A DNA stretch of 48,248 nucleotides, taken from the NCBI GenBank assembly GCA_035547055.1, contig DASZVN010000058.1, positions 1 to 48,248 on the forward strand, in the 5' to 3' direction. Shown here piece after piece: positions 32,576 to 40,264 of this stretch. Source of the stretch: DASZVN01 sp035547055. GTDB taxonomy: Bacteria; Pseudomonadota; Alphaproteobacteria; Rhizobiales; Methylopilaceae. Each line of letters begins with the position of its first letter. The first letter of the stretch is position 1. The notes beneath the pieces are model-generated. The model worked only from the letters and a program-made list of their open reading frames with translations, did not search any database and was not told the DNA's origin. The position numbers were made by a program, and so were the translations under genes.

Positions 32576-33082
32576 TCAGCCGGCGAGGCCGGCGAACACC
32601 GCGCTGTGCGGGTAGAGCACCAGCGCCGCCGCAGCCAGCGCGATGCCGTAGGGCACGCCGGTCGTCGGGGCGTGCAGCCGGGCCGCCCAGGGCCGCGTCG
32701 CGAGGCCCGCCGGCAGCGGCAGCGCCCGGGCGCCGAGGAGAAGCCCGGTCAGCGTGCCGCCGAACATCGAGGCCACCAGGATCCAGGCGAGGGCCTGCGA
32801 GGGCCCCATCCACAACGCGATCGCCGCGGCGAGCTTGGCGTCGCCGCCGCCGATCCAGCCGGCGGCGAACAGCCCGAATCCGAGCACGAGCATCGCGGCG
32901 CCGACCGCGGCATGAAGCCCGAGGTCGAGCGGGCCGAGGCCCGCCAGCGCCCCGATCACCGGGAACGCCGCCGCCGTCAGGAGGCAGAGCCGGTTCGAGA
33001 TCGTCATCGTCAGGAAATCCGACGCCGCCGCGAAGATCATCAGCGCCGGAAAGACGATGAGAACAATTTCGGTGACATGCAT
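32576..33082 (-). CDS. cpaA: Prepilin peptidase CpaA/TadV
   Basis: The inner-membrane aspartate protease that cleaves the Flp/PilA leader. The 168-residue protein has about five to six hydrophobic segments and the two catalytic Asp residues: one in FAAASDFLTMTISN and one in the GGGDAKLAAAIALWMG motif (GxGD-type). The start ATG at 33082 gives the family-like N-terminus MHVTEIVLIVFPALM; an in-frame extension to 33163 covers the terminator of the pilin gene and is rejected. It is 92 bp behind pilA. Confidence 0.93.
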   Translation of the reverse strand: MHVTEIVLIVFPALMIFAAASDFLTMTISNRLCLLTAAAFPVIGALAGLGPLDLGLHAAVGAAMLVLGFGLFAAGWIGGGDAKLAAAIALWMGPSQALAWILVASMFGGTLTGLLLGARALPLPAGLATRPWAARLHAPTTGVPYGIALAAAALVLYPHSAVFAGLAG

Positions 33083-33115
33083 GGCGGTCGGCAGGCTTTC
33101 CTGGCGTTCAAACCG

Positions 33116-33147
33116 AGAAAAGCCGCCCCGATGCTTCGAGGCGGCCT
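33116..33147 (-). terminator. Rho-independent terminator behind the pilin gene
   Basis: On the minus strand GCCGCC and GGCGGC pair around a loop of 12 bases and are followed by TTTTCTC. It lies 28 bp after the pilin stop and before cpaA, so the pilin message would be abundant and the rest of the operon reduced by read-through. This partial termination between pilin and machinery genes is an inference. Confidence 0.7.
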
Positions 33148-33174
33148 TCTCGCGGCATGACAACGGCGGGAAGA

Positions 33175-33366
33175 TCAGCCGCCGTTGTTGCCGCCGCCGG
33201 CCACGCCGGACAGGTTGTTCGACACCTCGCCGAAGGTGCTGATCAGGCTACTGCCCAGGGTCGACAGCGCGCCGATGATGGCGACCGCGACCAGCGCCGC
33301 GATCAGGCCGTATTCGATCGCCGTCGCGCCAGACTCGTTCTTGAGGAAGCGGGTAAAGATGGACAT
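33175..33366 (-). CDS. pilA: Flp/PilA-type Tad pilin
   Basis: The major pilin subunit, 63 residues. The class III leader ends before ATAIEYGLIAALVAVAIIGA: the Flp motif G-ATAIEYG includes the conserved Glu5-Tyr6 pair, and the hydrophobic helix follows. The C-terminus is Gly/Asn-rich. The ATG at 33366 has GGAG 7 bases upstream; an in-frame upstream ATG would break the leader rule. It is the first gene of the cpa/tad locus and has its own terminator. TTAACC-like motifs lie about 110 bp upstream. Confidence 0.95.
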   Translation of the reverse strand: MSIFTRFLKNESGATAIEYGLIAALVAVAIIGALSTLGSSLISTFGEVSNNLSGVAGGGNNGG

Positions 33367-33474
33367 CGTGTAGCTCCAAGACTCCAAAGAGACGCCGTTC
33401 TTCTCGCAACGACGAAGGAAATTCCAAGTCCCCCCGCCGCGATGGTCGTGACCCTAGCCCTAGCCTGTTGCAAT

Positions 33475-33532
33475 AAGGTTAAAGGCGGCGGTGAATTGCC
33501 CGAGCGATCGACTTATGAGGGGCATAGTTAAC
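33475..33532 (-). promoter_or_regulatory. TTAACC and GTTAAC motifs upstream of pilA
   Basis: TTAACCTT (minus strand, 33475-33482) and a GTTAAC palindrome (33527-33532) lie in the divergent gap between pilA and the PAP2-family gene. The gap from 33367 to 33652 is unusually AT-rich for this genome, as expected of a regulatory region. A CtrA role is suggested by the TTAACC core only; neither site is a perfect CtrA box. Confidence 0.4.
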
Positions 33533-33652
33533 AGAGATTTATTCTTGAATGGACCATCCAATATCCGGCAAGCCGCCGCCAGCATCGGCGGATGCTTAAA
33601 CCGACTGTTGATTTGGCACGCCCTATTTCCCTGGCGTCTACAGAGGTGTCCG

Positions 33653-34645
33653 ATGGACGATCATGTCTCATTGAGCCACGTAGCCTGGGGGCTGACAGCA
33701 GCGACCGCCGCGGCTGCAACGGCGACGATGGCCCTCCGCGGTCTCGCGTTTGACTGGGCGAGCGCTGCGGTTCCGGCCGGCTATTGCGGCCTTCTGCTCG
33801 CGGTCATGCGCTTTTACACGACGGTGCGGCCCGACGCGCGGGTCGTCGCGACCCTCGTGGCGATGATCCAGTTGATCGTCTTCACCGCGTGCGGTGCCAC
33901 GCTTTCCTACGCCGTCACAACTCTGCCGACCCCGCTGTGGGACGCCACGTTCGACCGCTGGGACCAGGCGCTCGGCTTGGACTGGCGCGGCTATCTCGCT
34001 TTCGTCCAAGCCCACCCGCTCCTCGGCCGCGTCGAGGAGCCCGCTTACGCCAGCATCATGCCGCAGATGGCCGCTCTGATCGTCGTGCTCGGCCTCTCCG
34101 GGCGGCTCGGCGCCTGCCGCCTTTTTGTCGCGACGGTCATTCTCAGCGGTCTCGTCTGCATCACGGTGCCGGCCGCGATGCCCGCGCTCGGAGCCTATGT
34201 CGGACTCCAGATCACGCCGGTCAGCTACGACGGCCTCGACGTCGCCAGTGGTTTCCTCTTCGTGCCGGTCATCGAGGCGCTGCGGGCCGGCACGCTGCAC
34301 ATCGTTTCCCTGCATCATGCCCTGGGCCTCGTGACCTTCCCGAGCTATCACGCCGCGCTCGGCGTGATATTCGCCTGGGGATGGTCGCGCATGCCATGGC
34401 TTCGCTGGCCGGGCATCGCCGTCAATCTCCTGCTGATCGCCTCGACGCCGATCTATGGCGGCCACTACTTTGTCGATGTCCTCGCCGGGTTCGCCGTTGC
34501 CGTCGTCTCGCTCGTGGGCCTGCGCGCGTTTGCAGCGTGGAGCAGCAAGCGGCATCGAGTGAGTAATCCGCGGTCGCAGCCGCGCGCCACCGGCCTGGGA
34601 GAAACGGTCGGCTCGGGCGTTGGCGCTGCCCGCCGCGCCGCATAG
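33653..34645 (+). CDS. PAP2-superfamily integral membrane phosphatase-like protein
   Basis: A 330-residue protein with about six to eight hydrophobic segments. PAP2 motif 2 appears as FPSYHAALGVIFAWGW and motif 3 as STPIYGGHYFVDVLAG, with the catalytic His residues and the Asp in place; motif 1 is not obvious. This pattern fits the aureobasidin-resistance/inositol phosphorylceramide-synthase-like branch, whose members act on lipid phosphates or transfer phospho-head groups. The ATG at 33653 has AGAGG close by; the in-frame extension upstream is AT-rich and not coding-like. Its base composition is lower in GC than its neighbours. It is divergent from pilA and has no clear functional partner. 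Confidence 0.8.
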   Translation: MDDHVSLSHVAWGLTAATAAAATATMALRGLAFDWASAAVPAGYCGLLLAVMRFYTTVRPDARVVATLVAMIQLIVFTACGATLSYAVTTLPTPLWDATFDRWDQALGLDWRGYLAFVQAHPLLGRVEEPAYASIMPQMAALIVVLGLSGRLGACRLFVATVILSGLVCITVPAAMPALGAYVGLQITPVSYDGLDVASGFLFVPVIEALRAGTLHIVSLHHALGLVTFPSYHAALGVIFAWGWSRMPWLRWPGIAVNLLLIASTPIYGGHYFVDVLAGFAVAVVSLVGLRAFAAWSSKRHRVSNPRSQPRATGLGETVGSGVGAARRAA

Positions 34646-34856
34646 TGCGGCGTGCGTCTCGATCTGAGCCGGCCTATCGGCGCCAGGCGCCGGCGCTTCC
34701 TGCTTTCCGACCCTCCGCGGCACAGCGGGGTGGCAGGGCCGTGCAACGCTTCGCGCCCGCCACCTCCCGGCGACTGCCGTCAGGCCAAGAAGGTTCACGG
34801 CACCATCGATTCCGGCTACTAGCCGGCGGCGGCGGGCCGGCCGCGGGGAGAAAGAT
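34646..34856. other. Gap without a recognised feature
   Basis: The 211 bp between the PAP2-family gene and the MBL gene show no convincing gene, repeat copy or terminator. A GGGGAGAAAGA ribosome site for the MBL gene is at its end. Confidence 0.4.
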
Positions 34857-35732
34857 GTGGGACCGGACCATTCGATCTGGAGCTTCTGCTTCGTGCGCGG
34901 GCACCTGCCGGCGGATTTCTGCGGCGGCTGCCCGGTGTGCAGCAACGAAGGCCTGGTCGAGGTGCCGATGCACTACACGCTCCTCGCCACTGGCCCGGCG
35001 ATGGAGCGGCGGCGCCTGATCCTGGTCGACACCGGGCTCGCCGGCGGCGTCTCGATGACCGGCCGGCCCTTCGCCAATCTGGAAATGCCGGGCGCGACCC
35101 TGGCCAAGGCCGGCTTCCGGCCGGAGGACGTCGACACCGTCGTCCTGACCCACCTCCACCACGACCACGCCGGCAACATCGCCGCCTTCCCCAATGCCCG
35201 CTTCGTCTGCCAGCGGCGCGAATATGACGGCTGGAGGGACGCCATCGCCGCCCTGCCCGACACGACGGCCGGCAAGGCGCTGTGGGAGCTGTCGTCGATG
35301 GACCTCGACGAGTTCGCGCGCTTCGAGCGGGCGGTCGCCGACGGCCGGGTCGATTTCGTCGACGGCGATGCCGAGATCGCCGCCGGCGTCTCCTGCCATC
35401 TTGCCGCCGACAGCCACACCTTCGGCTCGCAATGGGTGGAGGTCGCGACCGCAAGCGGCCCGCACGTCGTCGCCGGCGACTGCGTCTACTGGTACGCCAA
35501 TATCGAGCGGCTGTGGCCGTCGGGCTATATCCAGGGCAATGCCTGGAACCTGATGAAGGCCTACGGCCACATCCGGGCCCTGGTCGGCGAGGACCGGCTG
35601 GCGCGCGTGATCCCCGGCCACGACATGCAGATCTATTCGCGCCACCCGAGCTGGACCGCCGGCGAGCATCCCGTCGCCGAGATCCACCTCGCCGCCGGCG
35701 AGGCCTCGCGGCTCGGCCGCGCGGGCGGATAG
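34857..35732 (+). CDS. N-acyl homoserine lactonase-like MBL fold hydrolase
   Basis: A 291-residue metallo-beta-lactamase-fold protein with the full ligand set of the lactonase group: VVLTHLHHDHAGN, His in ADSHTFGSQ, Asp in VAGDCVYWYAN and His in IPGHDMQIY. The N-terminus (SIWSFCFVRGHLPADFCGGC) has three Cys close together, which is unusual for AHL lactonases. The start is GTG behind GGGGAGAAAGA. A gap of 193 bp separates it from the binding-fold gene. Many members of this group act on lactones or esters of aromatic degradation, so quorum quenching should not be assumed. Confidence 0.85.
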   Translation: MGPDHSIWSFCFVRGHLPADFCGGCPVCSNEGLVEVPMHYTLLATGPAMERRRLILVDTGLAGGVSMTGRPFANLEMPGATLAKAGFRPEDVDTVVLTHLHHDHAGNIAAFPNARFVCQRREYDGWRDAIAALPDTTAGKALWELSSMDLDEFARFERAVADGRVDFVDGDAEIAAGVSCHLAADSHTFGSQWVEVATASGPHVVAGDCVYWYANIERLWPSGYIQGNAWNLMKAYGHIRALVGEDRLARVIPGHDMQIYSRHPSWTAGEHPVAEIHLAAGEASRLGRAGG

Positions 35733-35806
35733 CACGCTCCACGTCCCACTCGATCCGGTAACGTTGGCATCGGCAAGACCGGCGCCCACGTCGCGCAGAC
35801 GCGTGC

Positions 35807-35836
35807 TTGACGCCGGCTTTGTGCATATATATGCAG
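35807..35836 (+). promoter_or_regulatory. Promoter overlapped by perfect 14-bp palindrome TGCATATATATGCA
   Basis: TTGACG at 35807-35812 is followed after 17 bases by TATGCA (35830-35835), a plausible sigma-70 promoter. The palindrome TGCATATATATGCA (35822-35835) covers the -10 region, an ideal place for a repressor of the GntR or MarR type. The downstream gene starts at 35926. The AT-rich island stands out sharply from its GC-rich surroundings. Confidence 0.55.
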
Positions 35837-35925
35837 ATTTAGAGACAAGACGCCCGCCAAGGGCGCGGGTGCCGCAGATTTCGCCATGCCGGGCGCGCCG
35901 CGCCTGCCAAGCCAAGGAGGATCGG

Positions 35926-36816
35926 ATGCCGAAATTCCGCATTCAGACGCACGGACGCCTGCAGGAGTGGGTCGCGCTCGAGAAGGGCTACTTCCAGGAC
36001 GAGGGCCTCGATTTCGAAGTCTTCGTACCCGAGATTTCCGATTGGGCCCGCCGCCAGGGCGTGCCGCGCCCGAACGGCACCCCCGAGGTCAAGTTCGGCG
36101 CCTACGAGGACTATGCCGAGGGCCGCGAGGCCGACGTGAGCTGCGCCTGCCATTGGACGGTCAACATGGCCGCCTCGGCCGGGCACGGCAAGCTCTGGCG
36201 CGACTGCTACACGGTGTGCCCGTCGGCGGTCTTCGTCGCCGGCGATTCGGCGATCCGCAAGCCCGAGGATCTGGCCGGGGTCGAGGTCGTGGTCGGCTAC
36301 CATTCCGGCAGCCATTATTCGGCGATCCAGGCGCTCGAGCGGGTGCTGAAGGCCGAGGACATCAAGCTCCATTTCGGCGGCCCGCCGGCGGTCCGCCTCG
36401 CCGACCTGATCGACGGCAAGGTCACCGCCGCCAACCTGTTCGGCGCGCCCTACTACATCGCCGAGCAGTTCGGCTTCCGGAAGGTGCTCGACACCACCTT
36501 CATGATGGCCTCGATGGTCAACGAGCGCGCGGCCAATGCCGACGTCGTGAAGTACTACAACGCCCTCCGCAAGGCGCAGCGCGACATCGACCTCACGCCC
36601 GAGGCCTACACCCATTATTTCGAGCGCGAGATGCCGGAGCGCTTCCGCGGCCTCGTCGACACCCGCCTGTTCGGGCCCGGCGAGCGGCTGGTCTACGAGC
36701 CGTATTCGCAGGAGGTGTTCGACACGACCCACAAATGGGTCGAGGACCGCGGCCTGTTCGACGCCTCGCACAACGCCACCGGCAGCTACGCCGAGTCGAC
36801 CGTCGCCGCGGCGTAG
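35926..36816 (+). CDS. NMT1/THI5-like substrate-binding-fold protein without signal peptide
   Basis: A 296-residue protein of the type II periplasmic-binding fold as in nitrate/taurine/thiamine-precursor binding proteins: EWVALEKGYFQDEGLDFEVF at the start, AGVEVVVGYHSGSHYSAIQA in the middle and YYIAEQFGFRKVLDTTFMM late. There is no signal peptide and the upstream in-frame extension has none either; the ATG at 35926 is fixed by a perfect AAGGAGG. No ABC permease or ATPase is adjacent. Where binding proteins usually have a ligand-pocket Trp segment, it has ADVSCACHWTVN, a C73-x-C75-H76 group. Cytoplasmic members of this fold can be enzymes (for example THI5, MqnA, dihydroxyphthalate decarboxylase). 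Function is unknown. Confidence 0.75.
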   Translation: MPKFRIQTHGRLQEWVALEKGYFQDEGLDFEVFVPEISDWARRQGVPRPNGTPEVKFGAYEDYAEGREADVSCACHWTVNMAASAGHGKLWRDCYTVCPSAVFVAGDSAIRKPEDLAGVEVVVGYHSGSHYSAIQALERVLKAEDIKLHFGGPPAVRLADLIDGKVTAANLFGAPYYIAEQFGFRKVLDTTFMMASMVNERAANADVVKYYNALRKAQRDIDLTPEAYTHYFEREMPERFRGLVDTRLFGPGERLVYEPYSQEVFDTTHKWVEDRGLFDASHNATGSYAESTVAAA

Positions 36817-36821
36817 GCGGC

Positions 36822-36858
36822 ATGGCCGGACTCGCCCGGCCATCCGCGACTTCCTTCG
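36822..36858. repeat. Palindromic repeat, family F, copy 2
   Basis: Arms ATGGCCGG/CCGGCCAT (36822-36843) followed by CCGCGACTTCCTTC, the inverse of the element at 12260-12300. Confidence 0.65.
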
Positions 36859-36864
36859 AGGGCG

Positions 36865-36993
36865 CCCCCTCCACCATGCTTCGCATGGTCCCCCCTCCCC
36901 CGCTGCGCGGGGGAGGATCAAGCCCCCGCCGCAGCGCCAATCCTCCCCTGCGAAGCGGGGGAGGTGGCGAGCGAAGCGAGCCGGAGGGGGCCC
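36865..36993. repeat. Intergenic repeat, family B, copy 2 (double)
   Basis: Two half elements: CCCCCTCCACCATGCTTCGC to GCGGGGGAGGAT, and CCTCCCCTGCGAAGCGGGGGAGG to GCGAAGCGAGCCGGAGGGGG. It lies behind the binding-fold gene and reaches within 7 bp of the phaC stop. Confidence 0.7.
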
Positions 36994-36999
36994 GTCGCT

Positions 37000-38790
37000 C
37001 TACACCCGCACCTTCACATAGTCTCCGGGCGCATCGCCGAGCACCGGGTGGCGGCCGCCGGGGCGGCGCGCCTTGACGCGGCGGCGATCCTGCAAGTCCA
37101 GCCAGGCGCGCCAGTCCGGCCACCACGAGCCGGCCGTCTCCTTCGCACCCGCGAGCCAATCCTCGAGCGCGCCCTTCGGCGCCTCGCCGGTCCAATACTG
37201 GTACTTGCCCTTGGCCGGCGGGTTGACGACGCCCACGATGTGGCCCGAGCCGCCGAGCACGAACCGCACCGGTCCGCCGAACAGCGCGCTGCCGCGGAAC
37301 ACCGAGCCGGCCGGCGCGATGTGGTCCTCGCGTGTCGCGAGGCTGTAGATCGGCGTCTTCACCTTGCCGACGTCGAGCCGCACCCCGCCGATCTCCATCT
37401 CGCCCTTGGCGAGCCGGTTCTCCAGGTAGCAGTTGCGGAGATAGAAGGCGTGATTCGCCGCCGGCAGGTGCGTCGCGTCGGAATTCCAGAACAGGAGGTC
37501 GAACGAGCGCGGCGTCTCGCCCTTGAGGTAGTTCGAGACGACATAAGGCCAGATCAGCTCGTCGGGGCGAAGCGTGTTGAAGGTCGCCGCCATATCGGTG
37601 CCGGCAAGGTAGCCGGCCTTGGCCATGCGCTCCTCGAGCGCCGCGAGCTGCTCGGGATCGACGAAGACCGCAAGCTCCCCCGCCTCGGTGAAATCGACCT
37701 GCGCCGCCATCAGGGTCGCGCTGCCGACCCGATCGGCGCCGCCGGCCGCGGCGAGATAAGCGAGCGTCGCAGCGACCAGCGTGCCGCCGACGCAATAGCC
37801 GAGGAGGTCGGCCTTGTCGGCGCGGGTGATCGCGAGCGCCTGGTCGAGCGCCGCGAGCACGCCGCTCTGCATGTAGTCCTCGAAGGTCTTGCCCGCGAGC
37901 GCCGCGTCGGGATTGACCCAGGAGACGACGAAGACGGTCAGCTCCTGCTCGACCATCCAGCGCACGAAGGATTTTTCCGGGGTGAGGTCGAGCACGTAAT
38001 ATTTGTTGATCCAGGGCGGCACGATCACGACCGGCCGCGACCGCACCTTCGCGGTCGCCGGCGCATACTGGATCAGCTCGAACAGCTCGTTGCGGAAGAC
38101 GACCTTGCCGGGCGTCGTCGCCACCGTCTCGCCGAGACGGAACGGCGCGGCGTCGGTCTGGCGGAGGCGGAGCGCGCCTCCTCCCGCCGCGAGGTCCTCG
38201 GCGAGCCGCCCCATGCCGCGCACGAGGTTCGCGCCCTTGGCGTCGAGGGTGAGGCTGAGCAGCTCCGGATTGGTGAGGACGAAGTTCGACGGCGACAGCG
38301 CGGCGCTCACCTGCTTCAGGTAGTAGGCCGCCTTGGCGCGGGTATGGGGGTCGAGCCCCTCGGCCTCGGCAACCAGATTTTCGGCCCAGCCCGCGGTGAG
38401 GAGATAAAGCTGCTTCAGGAAGTCGAACAGCGGCTCCTCGCTCCAGCGCGGATCGCGGAAGCGGGAGTCCCTGGGCTCGGGCGCAGCCACCGGCGCGGCG
38501 TCCTCGCCGGCGAGGCGCTTCAGCGTCGCCCCCCATAGCCGCACGAAGTCCTCGCCATAGCGGCGCTGCGCCTCGGCGAGGCGGACGGGATCGCCGACCC
38601 AGCGTGCGGCGACCTCGCCGAGCGTCCGCACCATGTCGCCGGCGCCGTCCGGCAGCTCCGGCTCCGCTTCCATCCGGGGCGCGAGCCACGCCGTCCAGGC
38701 CTTGCCGGCCTCGGCGAGGAGCCGCGTCGCGTTCTCGGCGAAGGCCTCGATGTCGGGCCGGAAGTCCCGGTGCGGCTGGTCGTCGGCCAC
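37000..38790 (-). CDS. phaC: Class I poly(3-hydroxyalkanoate) polymerase PhaC
   Basis: PhaC polymerises (R)-3-hydroxyacyl-CoA into storage polyester granules. The 596-residue protein has the lipase-like box with catalytic C333 in LLGYCVGGTLVAA, the Asp in LATREDHIAPAGSVF and the His in GGSGHIVGVVNPP. The class I signature PPWINKYYVLDLTPEKSFVRW is clear, and the length fits class I. The GTG start at 38790 has GGGGA 5 bases upstream; an in-frame start at 38895 gives an Arg-rich leader and is rejected. No phaA/B, phasin or depolymerase gene is adjacent, and none of the neighbours shows a link to it. Confidence 0.96.
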   Translation of the reverse strand: MADDQPHRDFRPDIEAFAENATRLLAEAGKAWTAWLAPRMEAEPELPDGAGDMVRTLGEVAARWVGDPVRLAEAQRRYGEDFVRLWGATLKRLAGEDAAPVAAPEPRDSRFRDPRWSEEPLFDFLKQLYLLTAGWAENLVAEAEGLDPHTRAKAAYYLKQVSAALSPSNFVLTNPELLSLTLDAKGANLVRGMGRLAEDLAAGGGALRLRQTDAAPFRLGETVATTPGKVVFRNELFELIQYAPATAKVRSRPVVIVPPWINKYYVLDLTPEKSFVRWMVEQELTVFVVSWVNPDAALAGKTFEDYMQSGVLAALDQALAITRADKADLLGYCVGGTLVAATLAYLAAAGGADRVGSATLMAAQVDFTEAGELAVFVDPEQLAALEERMAKAGYLAGTDMAATFNTLRPDELIWPYVVSNYLKGETPRSFDLLFWNSDATHLPAANHAFYLRNCYLENRLAKGEMEIGGVRLDVGKVKTPIYSLATREDHIAPAGSVFRGSALFGGPVRFVLGGSGHIVGVVNPPAKGKYQYWTGEAPKGALEDWLAGAKETAGSWWPDWRAWLDLQDRRRVKARRPGGRHPVLGDAPGDYVKVRV

Positions 38791-38965
38791 GGCAGTCCCC
38801 GATTGGCGAGCCCACAAGATAGGAGCATGCGCCCCTGACCGCGAGGGCCGCGTTCGCCGCGAACCCGCGGCAAAGCGGCGGCTGCCTTCCGGCACGCGTG
38901 ACGAACGCGCGTGGCAGCCATGTTACAGGCCTCTGGTAATGTTCGCGCCGAACCCGTATGTGAAG

Positions 38966-39012
38966 GATCGGAGAGACGATCGAACGCGCCGGCCGAGGTG
39001 CCGGCATTTTCA
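38966..39012 (+). ncRNA. Two stacked hairpins with T-rich end upstream of nadA (possible small RNA or attenuator)
   Basis: GGATCG-GAGAGA-CGATC (about 38966-38982) is followed by GCCGGC-CGAGGT-GCCGGC (38988-39005) and then ATTTTCATT. The second stem with its T-rich tail looks like an intrinsic terminator on the plus strand, yet no gene precedes it on that strand. It therefore could end a short untranslated RNA starting somewhere after 38800. No known RNA family was recognised. Confidence 0.35.
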
Positions 39013-39022
39013 TTGACCTAGT

Positions 39023-39041
39023 TATGCTCAAAGTGAGCATA
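39023..39041 (+). promoter_or_regulatory. Inverted-repeat operator TATGCTCA-N3-TGAGCATA before nadA
   Basis: TATGCTCAAAGTGAGCATA has perfect 8-bp arms around 3 bases. It lies 14 bp before the nadA start and just behind TTGACC (39013-39018), a possible -35 box. The position and pattern fit, from memory, the operator predicted for NadQ, a repressor of alphaproteobacterial nadABC operons. Blocking transcription start when NAD is sufficient is the likely role. No nadQ gene is in the window. Confidence 0.65.
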
Positions 39042-39055
39042 TGGGGAGGCCGATC

Positions 39056-40132
39056 ATGAACCTCCAGGCAATTTCCGAGCCGGGCCTGCGCCGCGCGCCG
39101 GCCGACGCGCTCGCCCGCTTTCCGGCCCTGCCGCGGCCCGACCTCCGCTATACCCCGGCCGTCGAGGCAGCGACCGCCCATCTCTACGACCGCGTGAAGA
39201 GCGTGGTGCCGCCGGTCGAGTGGCCGTTCTTCGCCCCCTACGTGAAGGCGATCAACGACCTCAAGGCCGAGCGCAACGCGGTGATCCTGGCGCACAACTA
39301 CCAGACGCCGGAGATCTACAATTGCGTTGCCGACGTGGTCGGCGACAGCCTGCAGCTCGCCCGCGAGGCTGCCAAGAGCGATGCCGCGGTGATCGTCCAG
39401 GGCGGCGTCCACTTCATGGCCGAGACCTCGAAGCTGCTGAACCCCGACAAGGTCGTGCTGATCCCGGACCGCCTCGCCGGCTGCTCGCTCGCGGACTCGA
39501 TCACCGCCGCCGACGTGCGCCGCCTCAAGGAGCGCTGGCCGGGTCGTCCGGTCGTCGTCTACGTCAACACCTCCGCCGAGGTGAAGGCCGAGGCCGACAT
39601 CTGCTGCACCTCGGGCAATGCCGTCGAGGTGGTGGAATCGCTCGGCGTGCCCGAGGTGATCTTCCTGCCCGACGAATATCTCGCGAAGTGGGTCGCCACG
39701 CAGACCAAGGTCCGCATCATCTCCTGGCAGGGGCACTGCGAGGTGCACGAGCGCTTCACCGCCGAGGAGCTCCGCCGCTATCGCGAGGACGAGCCCGGCG
39801 TCGTCATCATCGCCCATCCCGAGTGCCCGCCCGACGTCCTGGCCGAGGCCGACTTCACCGGCTCGACCGCCAAGATGGCGGCCTATGTGCGCGACAAGCG
39901 GCCGGCGAAGGTGCTGATGGTCACCGAGTGCTCGATGGCCGACAACGTCGCCGCGGCCTCGCCGAACACCAGCTTCGTGCGCCCGTGCAACCTCTGCCCG
40001 CATATGAAGCGCATCACGCTGCCGAAGATCCTCGACAGCCTGCTCTACATGCAGGACGAGGTCGTGCTCGACCCGGCGATCGTCGAGCGCGCCCGCCGGT
40101 CGGTCGAGCGCATGGTGGCGCTGAAGGCGTGA
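39056..40132 (+). CDS. nadA: Quinolinate synthase NadA
   Basis: NadA condenses iminoaspartate with dihydroxyacetone phosphate to quinolinate, using a 4Fe-4S cluster. The 358-residue protein shows the three triad repeats and the cluster Cys residues in TPEIYNCVADVVGD, EADICCTSGNA and SFVRPCNLCPHM. VILAHNYQTPEIYNC is diagnostic. The ATG at 39056 follows GGGGAGG; an in-frame ATG 15 bp upstream overlaps that site. It heads the nadA-nadB-nadC operon for de novo NAD synthesis and lies directly behind the inverted-repeat operator. Confidence 0.97.
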   Translation: MNLQAISEPGLRRAPADALARFPALPRPDLRYTPAVEAATAHLYDRVKSVVPPVEWPFFAPYVKAINDLKAERNAVILAHNYQTPEIYNCVADVVGDSLQLAREAAKSDAAVIVQGGVHFMAETSKLLNPDKVVLIPDRLAGCSLADSITAADVRRLKERWPGRPVVVYVNTSAEVKAEADICCTSGNAVEVVESLGVPEVIFLPDEYLAKWVATQTKVRIISWQGHCEVHERFTAEELRRYREDEPGVVIIAHPECPPDVLAEADFTGSTAKMAAYVRDKRPAKVLMVTECSMADNVAAASPNTSFVRPCNLCPHMKRITLPKILDSLLYMQDEVVLDPAIVERARRSVERMVALKA

Positions 40133-40153
40133 GGGAACAGCCGCAGCGGCATT

Positions 40154-40245
40154 CGTCATTGCGAGGAGCAAAGCGACGAAGCAATCCAGGGCTCGCGGAC
40201 TCGGCGCCCATGCCGCTGGATTGCGTCGCTTCGCTCGCAATGACG
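40154..40245. repeat. Palindromic repeat, family C, copy 2, inside the nad operon
   Basis: CGTCATTGCGAGGAGCAAAG to CGCTCGCAATGACG, with inner GCAATCCAG/CTGGATTGC arms. It occupies the 132-bp gap between nadA and nadB, so it is presumably transcribed and could fold in the polycistronic message. Confidence 0.85.
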
Positions 40246-40264
40246 GGGAGGTGACGGAGCACAC

